Assembly: GCF_002341865.1 (NCBI RefSeq) | Contig: NZ_DDOV01000072.1 | Coordinates: 27,135 to 53,190 of the forward strand | Origin: Clostridium sp. UBA2485 | Lineage (GTDB): Bacteria > Bacillota > Clostridia > Clostridiales > Clostridiaceae | Direction of reading: 5' to 3' | Length of the DNA: 26,056 bases | In this document: piece after piece, positions 1-7,542 of the stretch | Layout of the letters: each line of letters begins with the position of its first letter | Numbering within the stretch: position 1 is the first letter of the stretch | Position numbers and translations under genes: made by a program | The notes under the pieces: model-generated | The model's database searches: none | What the model saw: the letters and a program-made list of their open reading frames with translations, nothing else | Told to the model about the DNA's origin: nothing

Positions 1-428
1 TTATAATAAAATTCAATAACAACTTCAAAAAAATTATACATTACATCTTCTGGTATGTTATATGAATTAATTATTTTTTCAATATTATCAACTTTCAATT
101 TAAACTGTTTTATTGATGCATTCTTATATTTACTCAGCTCTGTTATTTCATTTTTTACAATTCTTATAGCCTGTTCTTCTTCACTTAAAAGTAGTTCCTC
201 TGAGGTTATATGTGGCAGTGTATATGCTCCATCATCTATTATTTTATTTAAATTATCAGCAATAACCCTAGCTGCATTAACACTTAATAAAGCTCTCTTA
301 TTTTCAATTGCACTAATAAAATTTCGGCTTATGTTTTTACTTGAAAGTTCTTTTTGTGCTGCATGCAGCATTATTCTTAATTTTTTTATTTTATCTCCTG
401 GATGTAAAATTTCATTCTCAAAATACAT
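1..428 (-). CDS. XRE-type helix-turn-helix regulator, N-terminal part (cut by window edge)
   Basis: Reading the minus strand from an ATG at 428 gives an open frame of 142 codons that runs off the left edge without a stop. The start follows GGGAGGAG at a good distance. The N-terminus (MYFENEILHPGDKIKKLR) is followed by a segment with a helix-turn-helix look (QKELSSKNISRNFISAIEN) and a conserved-looking ARVIADNLNK helix, as in XRE/Cro-type DNA-binding domains (about residues 9-65). From about residue 75 it is charged and helical, as in regulators that carry TPR repeats after the HTH (RNPP-like). The TPR part is inferred, since most of it lies outside the window. The target is unknown. A plus-strand open frame at 55-462 is only the shadow of this gene. 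Confidence 0.72.
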   Translation of the reverse strand, partial: MYFENEILHPGDKIKKLRIMLHAAQKELSSKNISRNFISAIENKRALLSVNAARVIADNLNKIIDDGAYTLPHITSEELLLSEEEQAIRIVKNEITELSKYKNASIKQFKLKVDNIEKIINSYNIPEDVMYNFFEVVIEFYY

Positions 429-468
429 TGTAATTCTCCTCCCTTTTATGGAAGAAACCTAAAATTCA

Positions 469-621
469 CTATACAATTTTATATTTTTCTAAAAAATGTT
501 CTTTCAATCCTTCTCTATAACCTGCATAAGAATTATTACAATTAGATATGTTACCTTTACTTGCTACTAATTCTACAATAACCTCTTCCAATGTATTTAA
601 TTCCTTATTCATAAAACTCAT
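469..621 (-). CDS. possible small protein of 50 residues, unknown
   Basis: A short open frame starts at ATG 621 (or at a second ATG at 612, giving 47 residues) and ends 40 bp before the regulator at 428. The product begins MSFMNKELNTLEEVIVELVA and ends GLKEHFLEKYKIV; it is charged and helix-prone with two cysteines or fewer. I do not recognise a family. Against it: no clear Shine-Dalgarno sequence precedes either ATG. For it: it shares strand with the downstream regulator and lies after a terminator, so the two could be one transcript. It may also be a chance frame. Confidence 0.35.
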   Translation of the reverse strand: MSFMNKELNTLEEVIVELVASKGNISNCNNSYAGYREGLKEHFLEKYKIV

Positions 622-696
622 CTATAATAATATAATTTCTACATTAAGGTAGATAATCCTTTATTTATCGACTATTTTTACATCTGTATATATCAA

Positions 697-722
697 AAAA
701 GAGCCCTGTTAAGAGCTCTTTT
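697..722 (-). terminator. rho-independent terminator downstream of guaA (distal)
   Basis: AAAAGAGC (697-704) pairs with GCTCTTTT (715-722) around a 10-nt loop. On the minus strand the stem runs into a T tract, the complement of A695-700. It is the second of two terminators after guaA and also separates guaA from the small ORF and regulator at the left edge. Confidence 0.7.
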
Positions 723-784
723 ATTTATTTGCTTAAAACATAAATCATAAATTTAATATTACAAATAATATAAATGAACATTTA

Positions 785-830
785 AAAAATAAAACAGGGT
801 CAAATGTAGGTCAGTAAATACATTTAACCC
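785..830 (-). terminator. rho-independent terminator of guaA
   Basis: On the minus strand GGGTTAAATGTA (complement of 819-830) pairs with TACATTTGACCC (complement of 797-808). This makes 12 pairs with one G-T, a 10-nt loop, and then a T-rich run (complement of 785-796). It lies 42 bp after the guaA stop. Confidence 0.85.
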
Positions 831-871
831 CGATAATGCTTGATTTTATGTCATCTATTTATATATAGAAA

Positions 872-2401
872 CTATTCCCACTCTATAGTTGAAGGTGGTT
901 TAGAAGTTACGTCGTAAACTATTCTGTTTACTCCTTTAACTTCATTAACAATTCTTCTTGAAACTTTATCTAATACTTCATATGGTACTCTTGCCCAATC
1001 TGAAGTCATTCCGTCTGAAGATGTAACTGCTCTTAATGCTACTGTATGGCAGTAAGTTCTTTCATCTCCCATAACTCCAACAGATTGAATGTTTGGAAGA
1101 CAAGCAAAGTATTGCCATATCTCACTTTCTAAGCCGTTTAATGCAACTTCTTCTCTAAAAATAGCATCTGCTTCTCTAACTATTTCTAATTTATCTTCTG
1201 TAACTTCTCCAAGGACTCTTATTGCAAGACCTGGTCCTGGGAAAGGCTGTCTCCATACTAAATGATGTGGAATTCCAAGTTCTTCTCCAACTGCTCTAAC
1301 TTCATCTTTAAATAACTCTCTTAATGGTTCAATAAGTTCAAAAGTTATATCTTCTGGAAGTCCTCCTACATTGTGGTGACTTTTAATTGTTGCAGATGTA
1401 TTTGTTCCACTTTCTACAACGTCAGCATATATAGTTCCTTGAACTAAGAAATCTATTTCTCCAAGTTTATTAGATTCTTCTTCAAATACTCTAATAAACT
1501 CTCCTCCTATAATCTTTCTCTTTCTTTCTGGATCACTTACACCTTTAAGTTTTCCAAGGAATCTATCTTGTGCATTTACTCTTATAAGGTTCATGTCAAA
1601 ACCTTTTCTGAATATCTCTTCAACTTGATCTCCTTCGTCTTTTCTTAAAAGACCATGATCAACAAAAACACAAGTTAACTGTTTTCCAACAGCTTTATGT
1701 ACTAGTACCGCTGCAACAGATGAGTCTACTCCACCTGATAATGCGCATAATACCTTTTTATCTCCAACTTTTTCTTTTATTTCTTTTATTTTTTCTTCTG
1801 CAAAAGAAGCCATTGACCAATCTCCAGCTACTTTACATACGTTATATAAGAAATTTGTTATCATCTTCTCACCGAATAGTGTATGTTGAACTTCTGGATG
1901 GAATTGTACTCCGTATAACATTTTTTCTTCACTACAAAAAGCTGCTATTGGACATTCACTAGTGTGTCCTATAATCTCAAAGCCTTGAGGTGCACTTTCT
2001 ATGAAATCAGTATGACTCATCCAGCATTGTGTTTCAGATATTCCCTCAAACAATTTATTGTTCATTTGAAGATTTACATCAGTTTTACCATATTCTCTAA
2101 CTGTTGCTGTCTTAACATTTCCACCTAATGTATGTGCCATTAATTGTGCACCATAACATATTCCTAGTATTGGAATATTAAGTTCAAATATATTTTTATC
2201 TATTTGTGGAGCTTCTTCTCCATAAACACTGTTTGGTCCACCAGTAAATATTATTCCTTTTGGATTCATTTCTTTAATTTTCTCAGCAGAAATTGTATAA
2301 GGAACTATTTCACAATAGACATGATTTTCTCTTACTCTTCTTGCTATAAGTTGATTGTATTGTCCGCCAAAGTCAACAACTAATATAAGTTCTCTTTTCA
2401 T
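872..2401 (-). CDS. guaA: GMP synthase (glutamine-hydrolysing)
   Basis: Converts XMP to GMP with ATP and glutamine, the last step of de novo guanine nucleotide synthesis in the cytosol. At 509 residues it has the usual full length. The N-terminal class I glutamine amidotransferase carries the nucleophile Cys82 in GICYGAQLM and His168/Glu170 in VQFHPE. The ATP pyrophosphatase domain starts near residue 200 with the P-loop SGGVDSS (222-228). The C-terminal dimerisation domain ends in DVTSKPPSTIEWE, the typical end of the family. The start follows AAGGAGGAAG. It lies 118 bp after guaB on the same strand, so it probably shares the guanine-riboswitch transcript, although hairpins between the two genes may lower read-through. 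Two terminators follow it. Confidence 0.98.
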   Translation of the reverse strand: MKRELILVVDFGGQYNQLIARRVRENHVYCEIVPYTISAEKIKEMNPKGIIFTGGPNSVYGEEAPQIDKNIFELNIPILGICYGAQLMAHTLGGNVKTATVREYGKTDVNLQMNNKLFEGISETQCWMSHTDFIESAPQGFEIIGHTSECPIAAFCSEEKMLYGVQFHPEVQHTLFGEKMITNFLYNVCKVAGDWSMASFAEEKIKEIKEKVGDKKVLCALSGGVDSSVAAVLVHKAVGKQLTCVFVDHGLLRKDEGDQVEEIFRKGFDMNLIRVNAQDRFLGKLKGVSDPERKRKIIGGEFIRVFEEESNKLGEIDFLVQGTIYADVVESGTNTSATIKSHHNVGGLPEDITFELIEPLRELFKDEVRAVGEELGIPHHLVWRQPFPGPGLAIRVLGEVTEDKLEIVREADAIFREEVALNGLESEIWQYFACLPNIQSVGVMGDERTYCHTVALRAVTSSDGMTSDWARVPYEVLDKVSRRIVNEVKGVNRIVYDVTSKPPSTIEWE

Positions 2402-2438
2402 TATCTTAGCTTCCTCCTTAAAATTGATTTCTCCTTTA

Positions 2439-2491
2439 GCAGTATTTAATAAAGTAATTAGTACCTTTACTAGCTATTTTATTAATACTGC
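2439..2491 (-). other. intercistronic hairpin between guaB and guaA
   Basis: GCAGTATT (2439-2446) pairs with AATACTGC (2484-2491), with further inner pairing of AATAAA/TTTATT and TAGTA/TACTA, so most of the guaB-guaA gap folds into one long hairpin. No T tract follows on the minus strand, so a processing or mRNA-stability role is more likely than termination. Confidence 0.5.
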
Positions 2492-2500
2492 CTTAAAGAA

Positions 2501-2524
2501 CTTAATCATCCTAAGATGATTAAG
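2501..2524 (-). terminator. perfect hairpin over the guaB stop codon, weak terminator
   Basis: CTTAATCATC (2501-2510) and GATGATTAAG (2515-2524) form a perfect 10-bp stem with a 4-nt loop. The guaB stop codon (2520-2522) is inside the stem. On the minus strand it is followed by TTCTTT, a poor T tract, so termination would be partial and guaA could still be read through. Confidence 0.45.
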
Positions 2525-3968
2525 CACTATAGTTTGGAGCTTCTTTTGTGATTGAAATATCATGAGGATGACTTTCTCTAAGTCCCGCTGATGTCTGAAT
2601 TACGAAAGTAGCAGTTTCATATAGTATTGGTAGTGTAGGTGATCCTAAGTATCCCATTCCTGAACGTATACCACCAACTAATTGATAAATTGTATCAACA
2701 ACTGGTCCTTTAAATGGAAGCCTTCCTTCTACACCTTCTGGAACAAGTTTCTTATTATCTTCTTGGAAATATCTATCTTTACTTCCTGCGGCCATAGCTC
2801 CTAAAGAACCCATTCCTCTATAAACTTTATAACTTCTTCCTTGATAAATTTCAGTTTCTCCCGGTGCTTCTTCACAACCTGCAAACATTGAACCCATCAT
2901 ACAAATCTTAGCTCCAGCAGCAAGTGACTTAACTACGTCTCCTGAATATTTAAGTCCTCCGTCAGCAATAACTGGTACATCATATTTATTTGCTTCTTCT
3001 ACACAATCCATAATTGCTGTTAATTGAGGTACTCCAACTCCTGCAACAACTCTTGTTGTACAAATTGATCCTGGTCCGATACCAACTTTAATACAGTCTG
3101 CACCGGCTTCTATTAGGTCTTTTGTAGCTTCAGCTGTAGCAACGTTTCCTGCAATAACTTGAAGTTCTGGATATTTTTCTTTAACAGTTTTTACAGCATC
3201 TAAAACTCCTTTAGAATGTCCATGAGCTGTATCTATAGTTATAACGTCAACATCCACCGCAACTAATGCATCTACTCTTTCCATCATATCTTTAGTTACG
3301 CCAACTGCTGCACCACAAAGAAGTCTTCCTCTTTCATCCTTAGCTGCATTTGGGAATTTAACTGTTTTTTCTATATCTTTTACAGTTATTAATCCTGTTA
3401 AATTTCCTTCACTATCTACTAATGGCAATTTTTCTATTTTATGTTTTTTCAATATTTCTTTAGCAGCTTCCACAGTAGTACCTTGAGGTGCAGTGACTAA
3501 ATTTTTGCTTGTCATTACTTCCTCAATACTTTTAGTATAATCTGTTTCATAAACAATGTCTCTATTAGTAATAATTCCTACCAGTTTTTTTCCCTCTGTA
3601 ACAGGTATCCCTGATATTCTGTATTTAGCCATTAAGTCTAATGCATCTTGAACTATTTTACCTTTAGGTAATGATATAGGATTTGTAATTATACCATTTT
3701 CTTGTCTCTTAACTCTATCAACTTCATTAGCTTGAGCCTCAATACTCATATTTTTATGTATTACTCCAATTCCGCCTTCTCTTGCCATAGATATTGCCAT
3801 TTTAGATTCAGTTACCGTATCCATACCTGCACTCATTAATGGAATATTTAGTTTTATTTTTTTAGTTAAATTAGTAACTAAAGAAACATCCTTAGGTAAA
3901 ACTTCAGATTTATTTGGAACTAATAATAAATCATCGAATGTGTATGCTTGCTTTAATATTCTTGCCAT
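2520..3968 (-). CDS. guaB: inosine-5'-monophosphate dehydrogenase
   Basis: Oxidises IMP to XMP with NAD+, the committed step to guanine nucleotides. At 482 residues it is the normal bacterial length. The catalytic barrel is split by a Bateman module of two CBS domains (about residues 93-205, including IVQDALDLMAKYRISGIPV and TTVEAAKEILKKHKIEKLP). The catalytic loop is GPGSICTTR with nucleophile Cys303, and the flap region holds YRGMGSLGAM. The start follows AGGAGTGAGG. A long leader of about 410 nt contains a guanine riboswitch, so expression should fall when guanine is plentiful. guaA follows on the same strand. Confidence 0.98.
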   Translation of the reverse strand: MARILKQAYTFDDLLLVPNKSEVLPKDVSLVTNLTKKIKLNIPLMSAGMDTVTESKMAISMAREGGIGVIHKNMSIEAQANEVDRVKRQENGIITNPISLPKGKIVQDALDLMAKYRISGIPVTEGKKLVGIITNRDIVYETDYTKSIEEVMTSKNLVTAPQGTTVEAAKEILKKHKIEKLPLVDSEGNLTGLITVKDIEKTVKFPNAAKDERGRLLCGAAVGVTKDMMERVDALVAVDVDVITIDTAHGHSKGVLDAVKTVKEKYPELQVIAGNVATAEATKDLIEAGADCIKVGIGPGSICTTRVVAGVGVPQLTAIMDCVEEANKYDVPVIADGGLKYSGDVVKSLAAGAKICMMGSMFAGCEEAPGETEIYQGRSYKVYRGMGSLGAMAAGSKDRYFQEDNKKLVPEGVEGRLPFKGPVVDTIYQLVGGIRSGMGYLGSPTLPILYETATFVIQTSAGLRESHPHDISITKEAPNYSA

Positions 3969-4173
3969 TATATCCTCACTCCTAATTATAATTTTTAAAT
4001 TCCCTCATAAGTTGTATTCCACAAATAATACATACTTATACAGTAAATAACTTGTCCACATATAAAGGAAATTAACTAAATCTAATTATCTAAAAGGTTT
4101 TAGTAATTTCTTCTAATATTAGATCTTTTAAATTGAATATGTTTAATATTTAAACTTGAAATTCATAGCAAAT
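3969..4173. other. guaB leader, part after the riboswitch
   Basis: About 200 bp between the riboswitch terminator and the guaB start. Apart from the guaB ribosome binding site I see no convincing gene, promoter or conserved structure here. Confidence 0.4.
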
Positions 4174-4216
4174 AAAAAATACTAACTCTACTTATTCCCT
4201 CTAAGTAAAATTAGTA
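4174..4216 (-). terminator. riboswitch-controlled terminator in the guaB leader
   Basis: On the minus strand TACTAATTTTACTTA (complement of 4202-4216) pairs with TAAGTAGAGTTAGTA (complement of 4180-4194) over 15 bp with two wobbles and a 7-nt loop, followed by TTTTTT. The left arm can instead pair with the antiterminator at 4257-4271, which overlaps the 3' strand of aptamer helix P1. Ligand binding should therefore favour termination (an off switch). Confidence 0.88.
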
Positions 4217-4256
4217 CTCAATAAAAGCTTCATTAATAAAAACTCAAATATAAGTA

Positions 4257-4335
4257 TACCAATTTTACTCATAGTCAGAAATTCTTGGTTTCCGGTAGAT
4301 ACTCCTTGCCATATTCAAGGGATATATGAGTTAAA
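4257..4335 (-). promoter_or_regulatory. guanine (purine) riboswitch controlling guaB
   Basis: The minus strand shows the purine aptamer layout. P1 is ACTCATA (complement of 4325-4331) with TATGAGT (complement of 4267-4273). Conserved core pieces are TGAATATGG, TCTACC and CTGACTATG. The base that reads the ligand (position 74 in xpt numbering) is C, the complement of G4274, which predicts guanine or hypoxanthine rather than adenine. Minus-strand TGAGTAAAATTGGTA (complement of 4257-4271) can form 15 pairs with the left arm of the downstream terminator. Without ligand this antiterminator forms; with ligand P1 is held and the terminator wins. Its place ahead of an IMP dehydrogenase gene fits the family. 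Confidence 0.93.
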
Positions 4336-4385
4336 TATATTAATATTTAATGCTATTTTTGTTATTTCCGTAACTTATTAAAACT

Positions 4386-4414
4386 ATTCTATTTAATATT
4401 TAACATTTTGTCAA
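4386..4414 (-). promoter_or_regulatory. sigma-A promoter of the guaB leader
   Basis: Minus strand TTGACA (complement of 4409-4414), a 17-bp spacer, then TAGAAT (complement of 4386-4391). Transcription should begin near 4379, about 45 nt before the aptamer. Confidence 0.8.
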
Positions 4415-4605
4415 CATTAAAAAAGAATAAAATTAATAAAAAGTTCATCTAATTATATAACGTATTTAATTTAAATTATAACTGTGAAATAAAAATCTAT
4501 AAATGCTTTTTTATTCTTATGGAAAATTTGGAGATAAGTTTGCTTTTTTATATCTTAACTCTAACTTTTTTTATAATCAATTTATTAAGAATTAGTTTAA
4601 ATTTT

Positions 4606-4764
4606 AGAAATGCAAAAGAAAATAACAAGTCAACTATGAGCCATATAGTTTGCATCACGCAAGGCGTTAGATTCCCTCTATAGTTATGCTATGAAAAGAT
4701 TCTGATAACTCAGTATGATAGAAAATAAGATAGAATACTAGTCTGCTATTTCTTGAAGATGTAT
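4606..4764. repeat. family 2 palindromic repeat, copy 1 (imperfect)
   Basis: The right side (CTCAGTATGATAGAAAAT to TCTTGAAGATG) read backwards matches the left side (AAAAGAAAATAACAAGTC and following) imperfectly, around a central hairpin with CTATAG/CTATG. The motifs GGCGT, CAGTATGAT and a TTGAAGATG end are shared with the copies at 10191-10512. It is non-coding and lies between the guaB promoter and the VOC gene terminator. The 170 bp before it (4435-4605) is AT-rich with no feature I can support. Confidence 0.6.
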
Positions 4765-4776
4765 TAATTAATGTTT

Positions 4777-4808
4777 TTAAAAAAGTGATAAAGAATAACT
4801 TTATCACT
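4777..4808 (-). terminator. terminator of the VOC gene
   Basis: AGTGATAAAG (4784-4793) and CTTTATCACT (4799-4808) form a perfect 10-bp stem with a 5-nt loop. On the minus strand a T run follows (complement of 4777-4783). It begins 12 bp after the gene. Confidence 0.9.
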
Positions 4809-4819
4809 CTATAAATATC

Positions 4820-5200
4820 CTATTTATCTTCTCTTAATAAGTACTCATTTCCATCTTGATCTTTAAATGAAAACATCTTTCCATAAGGCATAGCCATTAG
4901 CTTTCCTAAATCCACTCCATTTTCTTTCATCTCGTCATATGCCTTATCAATATCAGTTGTACTTAATATTATTGATGGATGAGTAACATTAGCTGACGGA
5001 TTTTGAGTCTCCATTGCTTCTTTATTATATAATATAAATGTTGTAAATTCATCTTCACTTGGACCTACTTCTAACCATTTCATACCTGGCATGATTTCTT
5101 GTTCAAACTTAACTACAAATCCCACTTTTTCAGTCCAGAATTTTTTAGCTTCTTCTTGATTATTTGCGTATATTGTTATTTTCCCTATTTTATTTATCAT
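4820..5200 (-). CDS. VOC superfamily protein (glyoxalase / bleomycin-resistance fold)
   Basis: A 126-residue protein with two beta-alpha-beta-beta-beta units: IGKITIYANNQEEAKKFWTE at the N-terminus and a C-terminal unit ending FSFKDQDGNEYLLRED. That layout is typical of the vicinal oxygen chelate superfamily, which includes glyoxalase I, fosfomycin enzymes, bleomycin-binding proteins and many uncharacterised members. The first-strand metal ligand, usually His in an I-x-H motif, is Lys here (GKI), so a metal-dependent enzyme is doubtful. The start follows GGAGGG. The gene is alone between its own promoter-like region and a strong terminator. A LexA-like palindrome overlaps the expected transcription start. 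The substrate cannot be assigned. Confidence 0.85.
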   Translation of the reverse strand: MINKIGKITIYANNQEEAKKFWTEKVGFVVKFEQEIMPGMKWLEVGPSEDEFTTFILYNKEAMETQNPSANVTHPSIILSTTDIDKAYDEMKENGVDLGKLMAMPYGKMFSFKDQDGNEYLLREDK

Positions 5201-5219
5201 TATTTTATCTTCCCTCCAC

Positions 5220-5240
5220 AGAACATTTGTTCTTATTATA
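5220..5240 (-). promoter_or_regulatory. -10 element with overlapping LexA-like palindrome
   Basis: AGAACATTTGTTCT (5220-5233) is a perfect inverted repeat that fits the Gram-positive LexA/DinR pattern GAAC-N4-GTTC. A TATAAT -10 (complement of 5235-5240) lies right beside it, so a bound repressor would cover the transcription start. The -35 is weak. The match is by pattern only; any palindrome-binding regulator could use it. Confidence 0.45.
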
Positions 5241-5310
5241 ATATAGGTTATAAAAAATATCTACTATTTTTATCTTCAACTTTCAAAATTTTTTATACTT
5301 TCATATACAT

Positions 5311-5341
5311 AAAAAAAGAGTTATGACTTTCGTCATAACTC
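5311..5341 (-). terminator. terminator of groES-groEL
   Basis: GAGTTATGAC (5318-5327), loop TTTC, GTCATAACTC (5332-5341): a perfect 10-bp stem followed on the minus strand by seven Ts. It begins 13 bp after groEL. Confidence 0.93.
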
Positions 5342-5353
5342 CATGTTTTTTTA

Positions 5354-6979
5354 TTAGTACATTCCACCCATTCCCATATCTGGTGCCATAGGTGCAACAG
5401 GATTTTTCTCTGGAAGATCTACTACAGCAGATTCTGTTGTTAAGAATGTTGCAGCTACTGATGCAGCATTTTGAAGAGCAGTTCTTGCAACCTTAGTTGG
5501 GTCAACTATACCAGCTTTTATCATGTCTACGAATTCTCCTCTTAATGCATCGTAACCCATTTCTGCTCCAGTTCCTTTAACTTTTTCTATGATTACAGAA
5601 CCTTCATAACCAGCATTTATAACTATTTGTCTTAATGGTTCTTCTAATGCTTTTTTCACAATATTGATACCAACTTGAATATCATCTATATCAGAAGTTA
5701 ATTTTTCAACTTCAGGAATTGCATTTGCATATGCAGTTCCACCACCAGCAATTATTCCTTCTTCAACAGCAGCTTTGGTAGCCGCTAATGCGTCTTCTAT
5801 TCTTAATTTTCTTTCTTTAAGTTCTGTTTCTGTAGCAGCTCCAACTTTTATTACAGCTACTCCACCTGCAAGTTTTGCAAGTCTTTCATTTAATTTTTCT
5901 TTATCGAAATCAGAAGTTGTTTCTTCCATTTGTATTTTTATTTGATTTACTCTTTGAGCTATATTTTCTTTATTTCCTTTTCCATTTACAATAGTCGTAT
6001 TTTCTTTAGAAATTTTAACACTTTCAGCTCTTCCAAGCATTTCTACTGTAGCTTCTTTTAGGTCATATCCTAACTCTTCAGAAATTACAACTCCACCTGT
6101 AAGTATTGCTATATCTTCAAGCATTTCTTTTCTTCTGTCACCAAATCCAGGAGCTTTAACAGCAACACAAGTAAATGTTCCTCTTAATTTATTAACTACT
6201 AATGTAGCTAATGCTTCTCCTTCTATGTCTTCAGCAATTATTAATAATTTCTTTCCTTGCTGAACTATTTGTTCAAGTACTGGTAGAATCTCTTGTAAGT
6301 TACTGATTTTCTTATCAGTGATTAAGATATATGCGTCATCTAAAATAGCTTCCATTTTATCTGGATCAGTTACCATATATGGGCTTAAATATCCTCTGTC
6401 AAATTGCATTCCTTCAACTACGTCAAGCTCTGTTCCCATAGTTCTAGATTCTTCAACAGTGATAACTCCTTCATTTCCCACTTTTTCCATTGCATCTGCT
6501 ATTAATTGTCCGATTTCTTCATCTGCTGCTGATACAGCTGCAACTCTTGATATATCTTCTTTTCCGTTTATTGGCTTAGAATATTTTTTTATTTCTTCAA
6601 CAGATTTATCTACTGCCATTCTTATTCCATTTCTTATTAACATTGGATTAGCACCAGCTGTTACGTTTTTTAAGCCCTCTCTTATTATAGCTTGAGCTAA
6701 AACTGTAGCTGTTGTAGTACCATCCCCTGCTACATCATTAGTTTTTGTAGCAACTTCTTTAACAAGTTGTGCTCCCATATTTTCAAAAGCATCTTCAAGT
6801 TCTATTTCTCTAGCAATTGTTACTCCATCATTAGTTATAAGTGGAGAACCGAATTTTTTATCTAAAACAACGTTTCTTCCTTTTGGTCCTAAAGTTACTT
6901 TAACTGTATCTGCTAAAGTATCCACTCCTCTTTGCATAGCTCTTCTTGCTTCTTCACCGAATAAAATTGTCTTAGCCAT
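5354..6979 (-). CDS. groL: chaperonin GroEL (Hsp60)
   Basis: ATP-driven folding chamber of 14 subunits that works with GroES in the cytosol. At 541 residues it is full length. It shows the equatorial ATP site (VTLGPKGRNVVLDKKFGSP near residue 28 and GDGTTTATVLAQ near residue 86), the family signature AAVEEGIIAGGGTA near residue 404, and the flexible Gly/Met tail MGMGGMY. The start follows an AGGAGG site 49 bp after groES on the same strand, so the pair is one transcript under the CIRCE operator. No truncation or odd feature is seen. Confidence 0.99.
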   Translation of the reverse strand: MAKTILFGEEARRAMQRGVDTLADTVKVTLGPKGRNVVLDKKFGSPLITNDGVTIAREIELEDAFENMGAQLVKEVATKTNDVAGDGTTTATVLAQAIIREGLKNVTAGANPMLIRNGIRMAVDKSVEEIKKYSKPINGKEDISRVAAVSAADEEIGQLIADAMEKVGNEGVITVEESRTMGTELDVVEGMQFDRGYLSPYMVTDPDKMEAILDDAYILITDKKISNLQEILPVLEQIVQQGKKLLIIAEDIEGEALATLVVNKLRGTFTCVAVKAPGFGDRRKEMLEDIAILTGGVVISEELGYDLKEATVEMLGRAESVKISKENTTIVNGKGNKENIAQRVNQIKIQMEETTSDFDKEKLNERLAKLAGGVAVIKVGAATETELKERKLRIEDALAATKAAVEEGIIAGGGTAYANAIPEVEKLTSDIDDIQVGINIVKKALEEPLRQIVINAGYEGSVIIEKVKGTGAEMGYDALRGEFVDMIKAGIVDPTKVARTALQNAASVAATFLTTESAVVDLPEKNPVAPMAPDMGMGGMY

Positions 6980-7028
6980 GATAAAAACCTCCTATTATAC
7001 GCTTACTTTTCGACTATATTCTATAATA

Positions 7029-7313
7029 TTACTCTATAACTGCTAATATATCTTCTTGCTTTAATATGATATATTCTTGTCCTTCGTGTTTAATTTCATT
7101 ACCTGCGTATTTAGAGAATAATATTTTATCCCCTACTTTAACTTCCATTTTTATTTCTTTTCCGTCAACTACAAGTCCTGAGCCTACTGCAATAACCTCA
7201 GCCTCTTGTGGTTTCTCCTTTGATGCTGACGTAAGAACTATTCCGCTCTTAGTCTTCTCCTCAGCCTCTAATCTTTTTATAACTACTCTATCACCAAGTG
7301 GTTTTATTGCCAT
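7029..7313 (-). CDS. groS: co-chaperonin GroES (Hsp10)
   Basis: Heptameric lid of the GroEL chamber. At 94 residues it is the usual length. The N-terminal signature IKPLGDRVVIKRLEAEEKT is present, followed by the mobile loop (KTKSGIVLTSASKEKP, about residues 20-35) that docks on GroEL, and a C-terminus of ILKQEDILAVIE. The start follows AAGGAGGG. It is the first gene of the groES-groEL unit, with a CIRCE operator and sigma-A promoter directly upstream. Confidence 0.98.
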   Translation of the reverse strand: MAIKPLGDRVVIKRLEAEEKTKSGIVLTSASKEKPQEAEVIAVGSGLVVDGKEIKMEVKVGDKILFSKYAGNEIKHEGQEYIILKQEDILAVIE

Positions 7314-7364
7314 AGTTTAGCCCTCCTTAAATATATGAAATAAAAATTATTTATTTTTAATTTG

Positions 7365-7391
7365 TTAGCACTCCATATCATTGAGTGCTAA
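7365..7391 (-). promoter_or_regulatory. CIRCE operator (HrcA site)
   Basis: TTAGCACTC (7365-7373), nine bases, GAGTGCTAA (7383-7391): a perfect copy of the CIRCE inverted repeat. It lies between the promoter and the groES start, predicting HrcA repression relieved by heat or protein misfolding. Confidence 0.97.
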
Positions 7392-7401
7392 TTCTATTAT
7401 T

Positions 7402-7430
7402 ATCATAATTAAACCTTAGATTAATATCAA
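7402..7430 (-). promoter_or_regulatory. sigma-A promoter of groES-groEL
   Basis: Minus strand TTGATA (complement of 7425-7430), a 17-bp spacer, TATGAT (complement of 7402-7407). The predicted start near 7395 lies at the edge of the CIRCE operator. Confidence 0.8.
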
Positions 7431-7542
7431 ATTTGCTTTACACTTCAAAAATAGCCTTTATTTCAATTTTCCTTAATATAACTTTATTTTCCTTATCTTT
7501 TCTCAATATTTCTATTAATTGTATTTTTCCTTAAGTTCTACT

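Noticed and set aside
55..462. Plus-strand open frame of 135 codons at the left edge
   Set aside because: It is antisense to the XRE-type gene, which has a ribosome site and a recognisable N-terminal domain; the plus-strand product is low-complexity and hydrophobic with no ribosome site.
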